NCBI GenBank assembly: GCA_903875465.1
Contig: CAIQWB010000122.1
Coordinates: 1 to 64,000 of the forward strand
Direction: 5' to 3'
Length of the DNA stretch: 64,000 bases
DNA from: an uncultured Verrucomicrobia subdivision 3 bacterium
GTDB taxonomy: Bacteria; Verrucomicrobiota; Verrucomicrobiia; Limisphaerales; UBA11358
The notes beneath the pieces were generated by a model. That model was not told the DNA's origin. It ran no database searches and worked only from the letters and a program-made list of their open reading frames with translations. Positions 8,761 through 17,544 of the stretch are shown here, piece after piece. The translations under genes were made by a program, and so were the position numbers. How positions within the stretch are numbered: position 1 is the first letter of the stretch; every line of letters begins with the position of its first letter.

Positions 8761-9493
8761 CGGGGCTGGCAGGCTGGTCAAGGGACTGGGTGCCCTGCCC
8801 TTCCTGCGAATCCCAGCTGACGCTCATTTGCCCGAGATCAAAAACCAGGCTGGTGGGATGCGGACCGATTTGTTTGCCGGGATTAAACACCCAGGTCTTG
8901 CCCAGCCGGTCCATCCAGGAACCCCGCTTGACGAACGGCGCATTGTGAATGTGGCCGGACAGCACCAAGTCCGGCGCGAAGCGCTCGATCCATTCCACTA
9001 GGAACGGGTCGCCACCACTTTTTTTCCCCGTCCAACTCACCGGCGACCGGTCCGGCGGCGCATGATGAATCCAGATCCATTTCGTCTTGGGCCGGGAAGC
9101 CTCCCGCTGCAAGAGCCTTTCCACTTCGGCGCGCGACACCGGACCATCCCACCACGGGCAAATGGTAATGAGCATGCCCCCGGCCTCCACACTGTCCCCA
9201 TCCACAAACAAACGCCGGGCTTTGACGTCGTGCAGCCATTGGCAAATGGATTCATTGGCCGCTGACCGCGCATCGCAATCGTGATTGCCGGAACAAACCA
9301 GGAGCTGGGTAAGTTCCCCAATCCGGGCCAGGTATTTTTCCACCACCAAAATCTGCACCTCCAAATCGAGCACCGAGCCCAGATCCAGCAAGTCCCCGCC
9401 GATCACCGCCACGTCATAATTGGCCGCCTGCGCCGCCAGCCAGTCGAACTGCCGCAGCGCGTAATGCAGGTCGGAGACAAAGAGCAGCTTCAT
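8726..9493 (-). CDS. Calcineurin-like metallophosphoesterase
   Basis: The protein starts MKLLFVSDLHY and carries the family metal motifs in order: SDLHY, GGDLLDLG, CSGNHDCD, then GHIHNAP near the C-terminus. These chelate a binuclear metal centre. The substrate is unknown. I chose the ATG at 9493 because the SDLH strand then begins at the N-terminus and the start codon overlaps the stop of the upstream photolyase by four bases (ATGA), implying translational coupling. It is the last gene of the 11173-8726 operon. Confidence 0.85.
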   Translation of the reverse strand: MKLLFVSDLHYALRQFDWLAAQAANYDVAVIGGDLLDLGSVLDLEVQILVVEKYLARIGELTQLLVCSGNHDCDARSAANESICQWLHDVKARRLFVDGDSVEAGGMLITICPWWDGPVSRAEVERLLQREASRPKTKWIWIHHAPPDRSPVSWTGKKSGGDPFLVEWIERFAPDLVLSGHIHNAPFVKRGSWMDRLGKTWVFNPGKQIGPHPTSLVFDLGQMSVSWDSQEGQGTQSLDQPASPVNGPAAVADGA

Positions 9494-10908
9494 GGGTGGG
9501 GCGGGTTCTTGACTGCTTGGAACATGGCCAGGCACAAATCCCGCTGGACGTCATGCTGCACCATCCGCACTGGGTATTTGGACTTGGCCAGATACAGGGG
9601 GTCTTCCCAGGGTTGCTGGATGGTTTCGGCGGGAAAGGCGGTCAATTCCGGCACCCACTGCCGGACGAAGCGGCCCTCAGGGTCAAATTTCTCCCCCTGA
9701 GTCACTGGGTTGAAGATGCGAAAATAGGGCGCGGCATCCGTGCCGGTGCCGGCACTCCACTGCCAGCCGCCGTTATTCGCCGCCATGTCGCCATCCACCA
9801 GTTGCTGCATGAAATAGCGCTCACCCCATTGCCAGTTCAGGAGCAGATCCTTGGTCAGGAACATGGCCACAATCATCCGCAGGCGGTTGTGCAGGGTGCC
9901 CGTGGCATTGAGGCAGCGCATGGCGGCATCCACGATGGGATATCCCGTGCGGCCTGCGCACCAGGCCTGAAAATGCTCCTGGTTTTGCGACCACTGGAGC
10001 CGGTCGTACTCCGGCCGGAACGCGCCTTTGGTGACATGGGGAAAGTTGCTGAGCACCTGCGCGTAAAATTCGCGCCATATCAGTTCATTCAGAAAAACCT
10101 CCGAACTCGCGGTCTGGGCCGCCGTGGCCGTCGCCCGGGCGGACTGCCATTCCCGCAGGATCGTGCGAATCCCAATAGTGCCCGCGCGCAAATGCGGGGA
10201 CAGTTGCGAGGTGCCCGCGATGGCCGGGAAATTGCGTTGGGCGGAGTAGTCCAGCACCGGTCCGGCCATAAACTGGCGCAGCAAGTCCAGGGCGGCCCGC
10301 TCGCCCGCCGGCGGCAGGGTTTGCCGGCAGGGATGCCCGAACACCGCTGGATCCACCGGCAGAACTTCCGAGGGAAGGGCGGGCGCAGGCCCAGCCGGGA
10401 CGGGCTTAAATTTGGGCCGGGGCGGTGGGATGGGGCGCAGCTTCCAAGCTTTGGAATAAGGGGTGAAAACCGTATAGGGTTTGCCCGTCTGGGTGAGGAT
10501 TTCCGCCTCCTCCCAAACGACCGCATCCTTGTATAATTTGAATTCCACCCCGGCCCGGAAGAGCGTTTCCCCCAACCGGCGGTCACGCGCTTGGGCGTAG
10601 GGTTCGTAGCGTTTATTGGCAAAGACGGCCCGGGCGCCGGTTTCCCCACACAGGCGGGGAATAATGTCCTCCGAACGACCTGAACGAATAATCAGCGGAC
10701 AGCCCAATTCAGCGAGGTTTTTCCGGAGCGATTCGGCTGATTGCAGTAAGAAAGCCAGCCGCCCCGCGCCCACATCCGGGCCGGTGCGCAGGGAATCTTC
10801 CAGAATAAATACCGGCACCACCCGGTTTCCCAGCCGCGCCGCTTCCGCCAGGGCGGTGTTGTCCGAAATTCGTAAATCCCGGCGAAACCAGTGGATGACC
10901 ACATTCAT
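9490..10908 (-). CDS. phrB: Deoxyribodipyrimidine photolyase (cryptochrome/photolyase family)
   Basis: The light-driven enzyme repairs pyrimidine dimers using FAD. The N-terminal antenna domain begins VVIHWFRRDLRISDN. The FAD/DNA-binding C-terminal half has LIWREFYAQVL, GRTGYPIVDAAMR, HNRLRMIVAMFLTKDL and the DMAANNGGWQWSAGTGTDAA block with the FAD-binding and DNA-contact residues. The length, 472 residues from the ATG at 10908, matches class I CPD photolyases; the longer frame adds a non-conserved extension. It is coupled to the downstream phosphoesterase and follows the 85-residue gene by 7 bases. Confidence 0.95.
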   Translation of the reverse strand: MNVVIHWFRRDLRISDNTALAEAARLGNRVVPVFILEDSLRTGPDVGAGRLAFLLQSAESLRKNLAELGCPLIIRSGRSEDIIPRLCGETGARAVFANKRYEPYAQARDRRLGETLFRAGVEFKLYKDAVVWEEAEILTQTGKPYTVFTPYSKAWKLRPIPPPRPKFKPVPAGPAPALPSEVLPVDPAVFGHPCRQTLPPAGERAALDLLRQFMAGPVLDYSAQRNFPAIAGTSQLSPHLRAGTIGIRTILREWQSARATATAAQTASSEVFLNELIWREFYAQVLSNFPHVTKGAFRPEYDRLQWSQNQEHFQAWCAGRTGYPIVDAAMRCLNATGTLHNRLRMIVAMFLTKDLLLNWQWGERYFMQQLVDGDMAANNGGWQWSAGTGTDAAPYFRIFNPVTQGEKFDPEGRFVRQWVPELTAFPAETIQQPWEDPLYLAKSKYPVRMVQHDVQRDLCLAMFQAVKNPPHP

Positions 10909-10915
10909 GCGAGCC

Positions 10916-11173
10916 TTAGCGCCGCTTGATGCCCGCCAGGCCCACCTCGCCCGCAATATCCGCAAATTCAGCGGCGCTCACTTCTTCGAGCGCCTTGCCG
11001 CGCTTTTTCAATTGCTCGTTAATTTTAACGGCCTTCTCGGTCATCAACTCGTGCGTCTCCTCACTGCCGCCCAGGAGCGCAAAATTCGGGCCGGTGGTCA
11101 GACGTTTGCTGCCGTCGGAGTCCAGACCGACCCCCACGATTATTGCCTTTTTATTTTTGGGCGCTTTGGCCAT
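10916..11173 (-). CDS. Small conserved-looking protein of unknown function
   Basis: This 85-residue, lysine-rich protein begins MAKAPKNKKAIIVGVGLDSD and has a GPNFALLGG stretch and a helical C-terminal half ending GLAGIKRR. I do not recognise a family. The gene is 7 bases upstream of the photolyase and so is probably the first cistron of a three-gene operon. That context hints at a role connected with DNA damage or light, but nothing in the sequence proves it. Confidence 0.7.
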   Translation of the reverse strand: MAKAPKNKKAIIVGVGLDSDGSKRLTTGPNFALLGGSEETHELMTEKAVKINEQLKKRGKALEEVSAAEFADIAGEVGLAGIKRR

Positions 11174-11204
11174 GCACTGAATTAAGTTATTGCCCGCTGG
11201 CTTG

Positions 11205-12170
11205 TCAATCCCGCGGGTTAAATTTTGATTCCGCGGCGAGCTGTTCCCACAACTGCTTGACGGGTTCAGACAGTTTCACCGGCAGCGTCAGGCGGGTGAC
11301 CACCAGCAAATCGCCGGCCGGACCTTCGCGTTGCGGCAACCCCCGGCCACGCACCCGCAATTTCTGCCCCGGCTGCGTCCCGGCGGCAATTTTGATCTTC
11401 ACCGGACCGCTCAGCGTGGGCACTTGAATTTCCGCGCCCAACACCGCTTCCCAGGGAGCCAGCTCCAGCTCATGAATCAAATTATGACCCTCCACCTCAA
11501 AATCGGGATGCTTGGCCAGGCGCACCCGCAGGTAGAGGTCGCCCGCCGCCCCGCCACTGGTGCCAGCCTCGCCCCGCCCAGTAAGGCGCAATTTCTGCCC
11601 CTCGGTCACGCCCGCGGGGATTTTAACATGATGGGTTTCCGTTTTCACATTCCGGCCCACCCGATGCCGCACGCTCACCTCCCGGACGGAGCCGGTCATG
11701 GCTTCTTCAAGCGTAACCATGATGTCGCCCTCGATATCCTGGCCACGCTCACTTTCTTCCCCTGGCCGGGCGAATCCGCCTTGGTTGCCGAAGCGCGAAC
11801 CAAACATTTGCTCGAAGAAATTACTAAAGCCGGCCCCGTCAAATTCAAAGTCCGCCTCGCGGCCACCCGGGCCGGCCGGCCGGCCCGGACGCCGCCCGCC
11901 GTAAGGGGGACGGCCCGCCGCACCACCAAAATCCGCACCCGACTTCCAGTTCTCGCCCAACTCATCGTATTTGGACCGCTTGGCTGGGTCCGACAGCACT
12001 TCGTAGGCCTCGTTGATTTCCTTAAATTTCTCCTCGGCACGCTTTTTGTCCTTGGCCACGTCCGGATGAAACTCCCGGGCCAGCTTGCGAAAGGCTTTTT
12101 TAATGTCATCAGCCTTGGCCGTGCGCGGCACGCCCAGACTTTGATAATAATCTTTGTATTGGACAGACAT
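11205..12170 (-). CDS. cbpA: DnaJ-class co-chaperone without zinc finger (CbpA type)
   Basis: A J-domain occupies residues 1-72, with the HPD motif in REFHPDVAKDK that stimulates DnaK ATPase. A Gly-rich linker with FSNFFEQMFG follows (about 75-150), then two C-terminal substrate-binding beta domains. The CxxCxGxG zinc-finger repeats of true DnaJ are absent, so this is the CbpA/type II form. At 321 residues it has normal family length. It is followed downstream on the same strand by the 85-residue/photolyase operon, with only 31 bases between. Confidence 0.9.
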   Translation of the reverse strand: MSVQYKDYYQSLGVPRTAKADDIKKAFRKLAREFHPDVAKDKKRAEEKFKEINEAYEVLSDPAKRSKYDELGENWKSGADFGGAAGRPPYGGRRPGRPAGPGGREADFEFDGAGFSNFFEQMFGSRFGNQGGFARPGEESERGQDIEGDIMVTLEEAMTGSVREVSVRHRVGRNVKTETHHVKIPAGVTEGQKLRLTGRGEAGTSGGAAGDLYLRVRLAKHPDFEVEGHNLIHELELAPWEAVLGAEIQVPTLSGPVKIKIAAGTQPGQKLRVRGRGLPQREGPAGDLLVVTRLTLPVKLSEPVKQLWEQLAAESKFNPRD

Positions 12171-12188
12171 GATCGTTCACCCAATAGA

Positions 12189-12230
12189 TTGCCCGCTCAG
12201 AGGCATTTGTCAAAACCTGTGAGCGGGCAA
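12189..12230 (-). terminator. Hairpin downstream of the HtrA gene
   Basis: TTGCCCGCTCA (12189-12199) pairs perfectly with TGAGCGGGCAA (12220-12230) across a 20-base loop, 20 bases after the protease stop. No T-run follows on the minus strand, so termination efficiency is uncertain. Confidence 0.5.
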
Positions 12231-12250
12231 AATCGGGAGGGCGGGTGGAA

Positions 12251-13774
12251 TTATTTTAAGGGCTTGGTGTTATCCACGCTCAGGAAGCGGGTGCTGCCCG
12301 GCACCCCCCGGAAACGATGCCAGACTTTCAGCAGAATATGCTCGCCCTTCGCCTCTTTGCACAAACGAACGGCATCGTCCGTGCCGGAAACTGGTTGATG
12401 GTTAATCTCCAGAATCACATCGCCTTGGATCAAACCAGCCTGGGCAGCGTTGGAATCAGGGTCCACCTGCCGGACGAGCACACCTCGAATATGGTTGGGC
12501 ACCCCAAGTGCCTGGTGCGTTTCCCCGTCCAACTCGTCAACCGCGACCCCATCGAGCGAGTCAGTCGAAGAATTATCACGCTCCACCACCCGTTGCTTGG
12601 CCGGCCGGCCGGAGCCGGGCAACTCGCCCAAAACCACATTGATTGTTTTGGGGCTGCCATCCCGGATGAGTTTCACGACGGCGGTCGAGCCCGGAGCCGA
12701 CTCCGAGATGGCCAGGGTGAGGCTGTTGGCATCGGCAACCTCCGTGCCATTGAAGGTCGTGATCACGTCGCCCGATTTGATGCCGGCCTTGTTTGCCGGC
12801 GTATTGGGCAGCGCGTCATCAACCAGCGCGCCACTCTGGCCGGGCAAATTAAATTCATCCGCCAAATCCGGCGTCAAATCTTTAAGTGACAGGCCCATAA
12901 AACCACGGGCCACCCGGCCATCCGCAATCAGGCGCTCCATGACATGACGGGCCAGGTTGATCGGGACGGCAAAACCGATGCCCACACTGCCGCCCACACT
13001 GCCGCCGCCCGGGCTAATAATGGCGGTGTTGATGCCCGTCAGGCGGCCCTCCGCATCCACCAGCGCACCGCCGGAATTGCCCGGATTAATGGCCGCGTCG
13101 GTTTGAATAAAATCTTCATAGCGGCCGAAGCCCAATCCTTTACGGCCCAAGGCACTCACAATCCCCATGGTCACGGTTTGTCCAACGCCAAAAGGATTGC
13201 CAATCGCCAGCACAACATCGCCAACTTGCAACCGGCTGCTATCGGCCAGAGTGATGGCCGGCACGTTGGTGGCGTCAATTTTTAAGACGGCCACATCTGA
13301 AGCCTTGTCCTTGCCGATCACCCGGGCGGTAAACTCTTTCTTAATGCCTTTGATGGCCACTTTGATGATGTCGGCATCCTCCACCACATGGTTGGCCGTC
13401 AGGATGTAGCCATTGGGCGAGACGATGACCCCCGAACCCAAACTGCCTTCCCGGCGGGCGCGCGGCTCCTGATCTGAAGGGTCCGGAGCCCCAAAAAACT
13501 GGCGGAAGAAGGGATCCATTTGCAAGGGATTGCGCTCCACCTGCTCCCGGATAATACGGGTGGTAAAAATATTGACGACGCTCGGGGAGGCTTTTTTTAC
13601 CACCGGGGCAAAGCTCGTGGCCGGACGCAAGTCCCGATTCACCGGGGTGTCTTCCACCCGCACGATCGGCGGGAGGTCCTTGCCCCACAAATTCACGTGG
13701 CACAGCGCCACTACCGCCAGCAACCCCGTCAGGCCGGTAATAAATCCCACCAAAGATCTCGATATTTGTTTCAT
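12251..13774 (-). CDS. degP: HtrA/DegP-family periplasmic serine protease
   Basis: An N-terminal hydrophobic segment (residues 7-27) exports or anchors the protein. The trypsin-like domain shows the triad at His129 (LTANHVV), Asp160 (ASDVAVLKID) and Ser234 (NPGNSGGAL). Two PDZ domains follow (about 280-380 and 405-500). Such proteases degrade or refold damaged envelope proteins and are usually controlled by envelope stress. The length of 507 residues is normal. It lies beside cbpA and an exported FKBP isomerase, so three protein-quality genes sit together, though with separate terminators. Confidence 0.93.
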   Translation of the reverse strand: MKQISRSLVGFITGLTGLLAVVALCHVNLWGKDLPPIVRVEDTPVNRDLRPATSFAPVVKKASPSVVNIFTTRIIREQVERNPLQMDPFFRQFFGAPDPSDQEPRARREGSLGSGVIVSPNGYILTANHVVEDADIIKVAIKGIKKEFTARVIGKDKASDVAVLKIDATNVPAITLADSSRLQVGDVVLAIGNPFGVGQTVTMGIVSALGRKGLGFGRYEDFIQTDAAINPGNSGGALVDAEGRLTGINTAIISPGGGSVGGSVGIGFAVPINLARHVMERLIADGRVARGFMGLSLKDLTPDLADEFNLPGQSGALVDDALPNTPANKAGIKSGDVITTFNGTEVADANSLTLAISESAPGSTAVVKLIRDGSPKTINVVLGELPGSGRPAKQRVVERDNSSTDSLDGVAVDELDGETHQALGVPNHIRGVLVRQVDPDSNAAQAGLIQGDVILEINHQPVSGTDDAVRLCKEAKGEHILLKVWHRFRGVPGSTRFLSVDNTKPLK

Positions 13775-13873
13775 AACCCTACGCAGTGGACAAAGTACAG
13801 CCGCAAATGTTCAAAGGGAGGCGGACCAACCTGGGATGGTAAACCCTTCGATTGACCGACCAGCAAAGTAAAA

Positions 13874-13904
13874 AACCGCGCCGGACTTATGGTCCAGCGC
13901 GGTT
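13874..13904 (-). terminator. Intrinsic terminator after the FKBP gene
   Basis: A 13-bp stem with one mismatch (AACCGCGCCGGAC at 13874-13886, GTCCAGCGCGGTT at 13892-13904) is followed on the minus strand by a run of T. It starts 15 bases after the isomerase stop at 13920. Confidence 0.85.
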
Positions 13905-13919
13905 GGGAGAGTCAATAGC

Positions 13920-14774
13920 TTACTTGGGTGTGGAGTTGGTGGCTTGCGCCTGGGCTTTTTGCACGTCCTCCGGCTTGATCACTTCAATCTTGGCCCCCTT
14001 CTTCAATTCCTCGGCGGAAGGCACCTTGATAATGTCGCTCGTCAACGGCGGATTTTGCACGGCCGGGGCCACCGGCGCAGGTTTTGGTTCCTGAATGCCC
14101 AGCAATTCCACGTCAAAAACCAGCACGGAATTTCCCGGGATGGCCCGGTTGCCCTGGTCGCCATAGGCGAGGGCGGAAGGCACATACAATTGCCATTTGG
14201 AACCAACTTTCATGAGCTGCAAAGCTTCGGTCCAGCCTTTGATGACCCCGGTCACCGGGAAGGAAACCGGATGACCCGCCTTGGCGGAACTGTCAAACTC
14301 GGTGCCGTTAATGAACGTGCCACGGTAATTAACGGTCACCGTATTGGCGACGGTGGGGGTGGGGCCGTTGCCGGCCGTGAGAACTTTATATTGCAGCCCG
14401 TCCGGCAGGGTAATCACGCCGGGATTGTTTTTATTCGTCGCGAGAAACGCCTCTCCCTCGGATTTGTTTTTCAAACCCGCTTCGGCGCGAATGGCCTGCT
14501 GCTTGGCCTGCATGGTCTTGGAAAAAGTATTCAGTGTGTCCATTACCTCGGTTTGCGAAAGCAGGGTCGCCCCGCCCGCTTGGGCGTCTTTCAAGCCTTG
14601 CAACACCAGGTTATAATCCACGTCAATGCCATTTTGTTTCCAGCCGGTGCCGATCCGCAGGCCGATGGCATAACTGACCTTGGATTTTTCATCGCTCAGC
14701 ATGTTGGTGTTATCCGCCAAGAGCGGCGCGGCGAAACCAGCGCAGGCAATTGCCAATAAGATAGTTTTCTTCAT
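13920..14774 (-). CDS. Exported FKBP-type peptidyl-prolyl isomerase (Mip/FkpA-like)
   Basis: The start at 14774 (MKKTILLAIACAG) gives a clean signal peptide cleaved near LLADN. Residues 25-120 form the helical dimerisation domain of Mip-like proteins (KVSYAIGLRIG). The FKBP domain follows, with GNGPTPTVANTVTVNYRG, FDSSAKAGHPVSFPV, VIKGWTEALQLMKVGSKWQL and the terminal VLVFDVELL. It speeds cis-trans proline isomerisation in the periplasm. A C-terminal extension of about 60 residues, rich in Pro, Ala and Lys, is unusual and may be disordered. The gene ends at a strong terminator. Confidence 0.9.
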   Translation of the reverse strand: MKKTILLAIACAGFAAPLLADNTNMLSDEKSKVSYAIGLRIGTGWKQNGIDVDYNLVLQGLKDAQAGGATLLSQTEVMDTLNTFSKTMQAKQQAIRAEAGLKNKSEGEAFLATNKNNPGVITLPDGLQYKVLTAGNGPTPTVANTVTVNYRGTFINGTEFDSSAKAGHPVSFPVTGVIKGWTEALQLMKVGSKWQLYVPSALAYGDQGNRAIPGNSVLVFDVELLGIQEPKPAPVAPAVQNPPLTSDIIKVPSAEELKKGAKIEVIKPEDVQKAQAQATNSTPK

Positions 14775-15047
14775 ATGTAAATTTTGAGCAGATATTCTCG
14801 CCAAATCCCAAAAAATTGCAAATCGTTTTTAAGGTAAGACATCGGACAATGAGGAGTCACCGCCCCTAAATTTGTGCACTCCAGTAAACAGCACATCTGA
14901 AAAAACGAACTTATAACATGGCGTGGCACCGCCCAAACCCGCCCCAATCGAGACGTTGCAAGAAATTGCAGATCACAAGCGCATAGGTTGCGACTCGTTA
15001 GACCTGCCGGCAGGAATCGGCGGCCCGCCATAATTGCCTGACTGGCT

Positions 15048-15284
15048 TTATTTTGCCAGTTTTGGATTGGCCGGTGAAGCTTCCACCGGGCTGCTGAGGC
15101 TCCGGAAAATCTCTTGCCAGTCCGGCGGCATGGCGCAAACCTTGCGCGCTTCAAAAAATGCCGCAAACGTTTGGACCGAAAAAGCCAGAATCTGGCTACG
15201 GTTGGAGTCCAACTGGCGCGCCACTGCATCAATCTGCCCTAGCGATTCATGAGGTATTCTAACCGGTATTGGTTTGGTTGTCAT
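15048..15284 (-). CDS. Ribbon-helix-helix (CopG-like) DNA-binding protein
   Basis: The 78-residue protein starts with a basic beta strand, TTKPIPVRIP, followed by two helices (LGQIDAVARQL and SNRSQILAFSVQTFAAFF), the layout of RHH/CopG repressors and many antitoxins. No toxin-like ORF is visible on either side, so it may be an orphan antitoxin or a small autoregulator. The 160-base AT-rich region upstream separates it from the divergent response regulator. Confidence 0.65.
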   Translation of the reverse strand: MTTKPIPVRIPHESLGQIDAVARQLDSNRSQILAFSVQTFAAFFEARKVCAMPPDWQEIFRSLSSPVEASPANPKLAK

Positions 15285-15449
15285 AAGTCAGTTGAGAATA
15301 TCGACTGACGCGACCACTGACATTAAATTGCAATAAGCGTAGGAAATTATTCATTAAGCGCTTTAATCCATGACTAAAAGCCTGGGCACCAAAAATATTA
15401 ACTTTGGTTACCCGGCCGCGGGCATTACAATGTAATCAAGGTCTTTCAA

Positions 15450-16427
15450 ATGACAGCCCCCACGATCTTGGTCATCGACGACGAACCCGCCTTGAGCGAG
15501 CTCTTGGGCAGTTTTCTGCAGCTCAAAGGCTATCAGGTACTCATCGCCAGTGATGGCCGCCAGGGCTTGGAAATGGTCAAGGCGCATGCACCTGACTTGG
15601 TGGTGTGTGATTTACACCTGCCTGCGGTCGACGGGCTGGAGGTGATCACGCAACTCCGCCGAGATGATTGGGGGCGGGAAATTCCGGTGATTGTTCTTAG
15701 TGCCACGGCCGAACGCACGGAAATCCGCCAAAGCATGAACCTCGGAGGTGATGATTTTCTGGGTAAACCAGCCTCATTCACGGACATCCTCGCCGCCGTG
15801 GAAGCCCGACTTGCGCGCCGTCAGCAGCAATTACAACGGCAGGAAGAAATGGTTCAGTCGGCACTGGCAAGCTATTCCGGCATTGTGAATGATGCGGCGG
15901 GAATGAACCACCCCTCGCAATGGCGGGCTGACTTGGCGGCTTTGGAGCCAAACCCGGCACAATTTTCGGGGTCCAAACAAGCGGGCGCAAGCACTGCCAA
16001 GGCTTCGCGGCCGATGCTGAGCGAAGTTCCGGCCGCAGCCACCGACGCCACTTTTTTAGCGATCACCGGCCAGCGCCGGGAATATGTCAAACTTTCCGCG
16101 GTGTTGGTGTTCATGGCCTGCGGGGAGTACTCCAAAGCCTGTTGGGGCAAGAATCAAAGCATGATGTTTCGCAAACCTATGAAGCAATGGGCGCAGGAAT
16201 TGGCCGAAACCCCCTTCGTCCGCGTCCATCGGCAGGCGATCATCAACCTGGCCTTTTTTGATTTTTTGGACAAAACCAAAGCTGGCAAGCCCCAAGTCCA
16301 TTTGCGTGGATTTGGAACCGCCATTGCCGTGAGCCAGCGCTGCATGCCGGAATTAAATCGGCGGCTCAAAACCTTTCACCCCGCCGCGGCTTCGCCCCGC
16401 CCTGCCCCGCTCCTGAAACATATCTGA
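15450..16427 (+). CDS. LytTR-type response regulator
   Basis: The receiver domain (residues 1-125) has the acidic pocket in VIDDEP, the phospho-acceptor aspartate in LVVCDLHLPAVDG and the conserved Lys in GKPASF. A long, low-complexity linker of about 75 residues follows. The C-terminal LytTR DNA-binding domain (about 200-310) is recognised by FVRVHRQAIINLAF and the LNRRL end. LytTR regulators bind paired direct repeats, often for cell-surface functions. No histidine kinase gene is adjacent; the only kinase-like sequence nearby is the broken one at 17.5-18.7 kb. Confidence 0.88.
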   Translation: MTAPTILVIDDEPALSELLGSFLQLKGYQVLIASDGRQGLEMVKAHAPDLVVCDLHLPAVDGLEVITQLRRDDWGREIPVIVLSATAERTEIRQSMNLGGDDFLGKPASFTDILAAVEARLARRQQQLQRQEEMVQSALASYSGIVNDAAGMNHPSQWRADLAALEPNPAQFSGSKQAGASTAKASRPMLSEVPAAATDATFLAITGQRREYVKLSAVLVFMACGEYSKACWGKNQSMMFRKPMKQWAQELAETPFVRVHRQAIINLAFFDFLDKTKAGKPQVHLRGFGTAIAVSQRCMPELNRRLKTFHPAAASPRPAPLLKHI

Positions 16428-16476
16428 GCCGTTTTCATTACGCAGAAATGCCAGTGATTGCGCCAGAGCGGGCAAT

Positions 16477-17448
16477 TCAGGGTTCGGCGGCTGGCAGGCC
16501 TTCCAACCGCACCCCTTCGCGCTCGTGCAAAACCGCCTCCATCCGTGGCACATACATTTGCGTTTCCGCGGGCAGATAACGGGCAATACGGTCATAATCA
16601 TGGGCTTTATGACGTGCCAGCAAGCGTCCCACCGTGCCCTCCCCCGCATTATAAGCGGCCATTACCAGCCGCCAGTCTTGGAAACGGTCATATAAATATT
16701 TAAAATAATCCGCCGACGCGGTCGCGCTGGGCACGGCTTGATACCGTTGGTCACGCGGCCAAAGGGAAAGACCGAAACGCCGGGCGGTGTCCGGCATTAA
16801 CTGAAACAAACCCGCGGCCCCGGCCGGGCTTTGTGCCTGCCTGTCGAAGGCCGACTCCACCTCTGCCACCCAAACCAGTTCCGGGGGCACCTTCCGGGAG
16901 GCAAACACCGGCTTTAATTCCTGGACATAAGCCCGGGCTCCGGCTGGCCATGGGCGGCCAGCTTCCTGGCGGCTCCAAATCTCGCGCTCGCGTTGCGGGG
17001 GTGGGTTGCGAGTTGCCGGGACCGGGGTGTTGGTCCTCACCGCAGGCGGCGGTGGTGGAGCGTTGGTGCGAATTTCCTCCGCCACCTCAAGGTAATCCAT
17101 TTGTGCATGCAGCCAGGCGGCATAAGGCCGGGTTTCCGGCTGACTTTGCAAAAGCGGCAGCAAGGTCCGCGCCGTATCCCTTACTGCCGCCACATCAACC
17201 ACCTCATTTCCCTGCATCCGGACTGACAAATCCTGAAAAAAGCGATTTATCAAAACTGGATCCACTGCGGGCAACGCCGCAACCACATTGGTGTCCAAAT
17301 TATCCTGCGCCCATTGGCGGGCATTTTGAATCACCTCCGGCAAGGTGATGACATCATCGTCATTCGTCTGCGCCGCCTGGACCATGCCACCCGCCAAAGT
17401 GGTTAAGAGAAAGGCTTTCGTGATGATTTTGCATAATTCCCAAATCAC
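16477..17448 (-). CDS. Lytic transglycosylase (SLT domain, MltD-like)
   Basis: The C-terminal half carries the SLT lysozyme-like fold with the catalytic Glu in WVAEVESAFD, then GAAGLFQLMPDTARRFGL and VMAAYNAGEGTVGRLL. It would cleave peptidoglycan to 1,6-anhydro products in the periplasm. The N-terminal 180 residues are helical with a Pro-rich stretch and no LysM repeats, unlike full MltD. The start is uncertain: the frame is open to 17553, but a GTG at 17448 places a signal peptide (ITKAFLLTTLAGGMVQA) at the N-terminus, which I prefer even though its ribosome-binding site is poor. Confidence 0.85.
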   Translation of the reverse strand: MIWELCKIITKAFLLTTLAGGMVQAAQTNDDDVITLPEVIQNARQWAQDNLDTNVVAALPAVDPVLINRFFQDLSVRMQGNEVVDVAAVRDTARTLLPLLQSQPETRPYAAWLHAQMDYLEVAEEIRTNAPPPPPAVRTNTPVPATRNPPPQREREIWSRQEAGRPWPAGARAYVQELKPVFASRKVPPELVWVAEVESAFDRQAQSPAGAAGLFQLMPDTARRFGLSLWPRDQRYQAVPSATASADYFKYLYDRFQDWRLVMAAYNAGEGTVGRLLARHKAHDYDRIARYLPAETQMYVPRMEAVLHEREGVRLEGLPAAEP

Positions 17449-17544
17449 CCCTTCACATTGGGGCAGCGCAACCGGTTTATCAAATGGAAACGCATGGATC
17501 CCGGCAGGTTCGGTATTACGACCCGCACGCAATCCCCGGCTCAG

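Noticed and set aside
14771-15047. Possible toxin gene downstream of the RHH protein
   Set aside because: The minus-strand frame there does not show RelE/ParE, PIN or MazF-like motifs.
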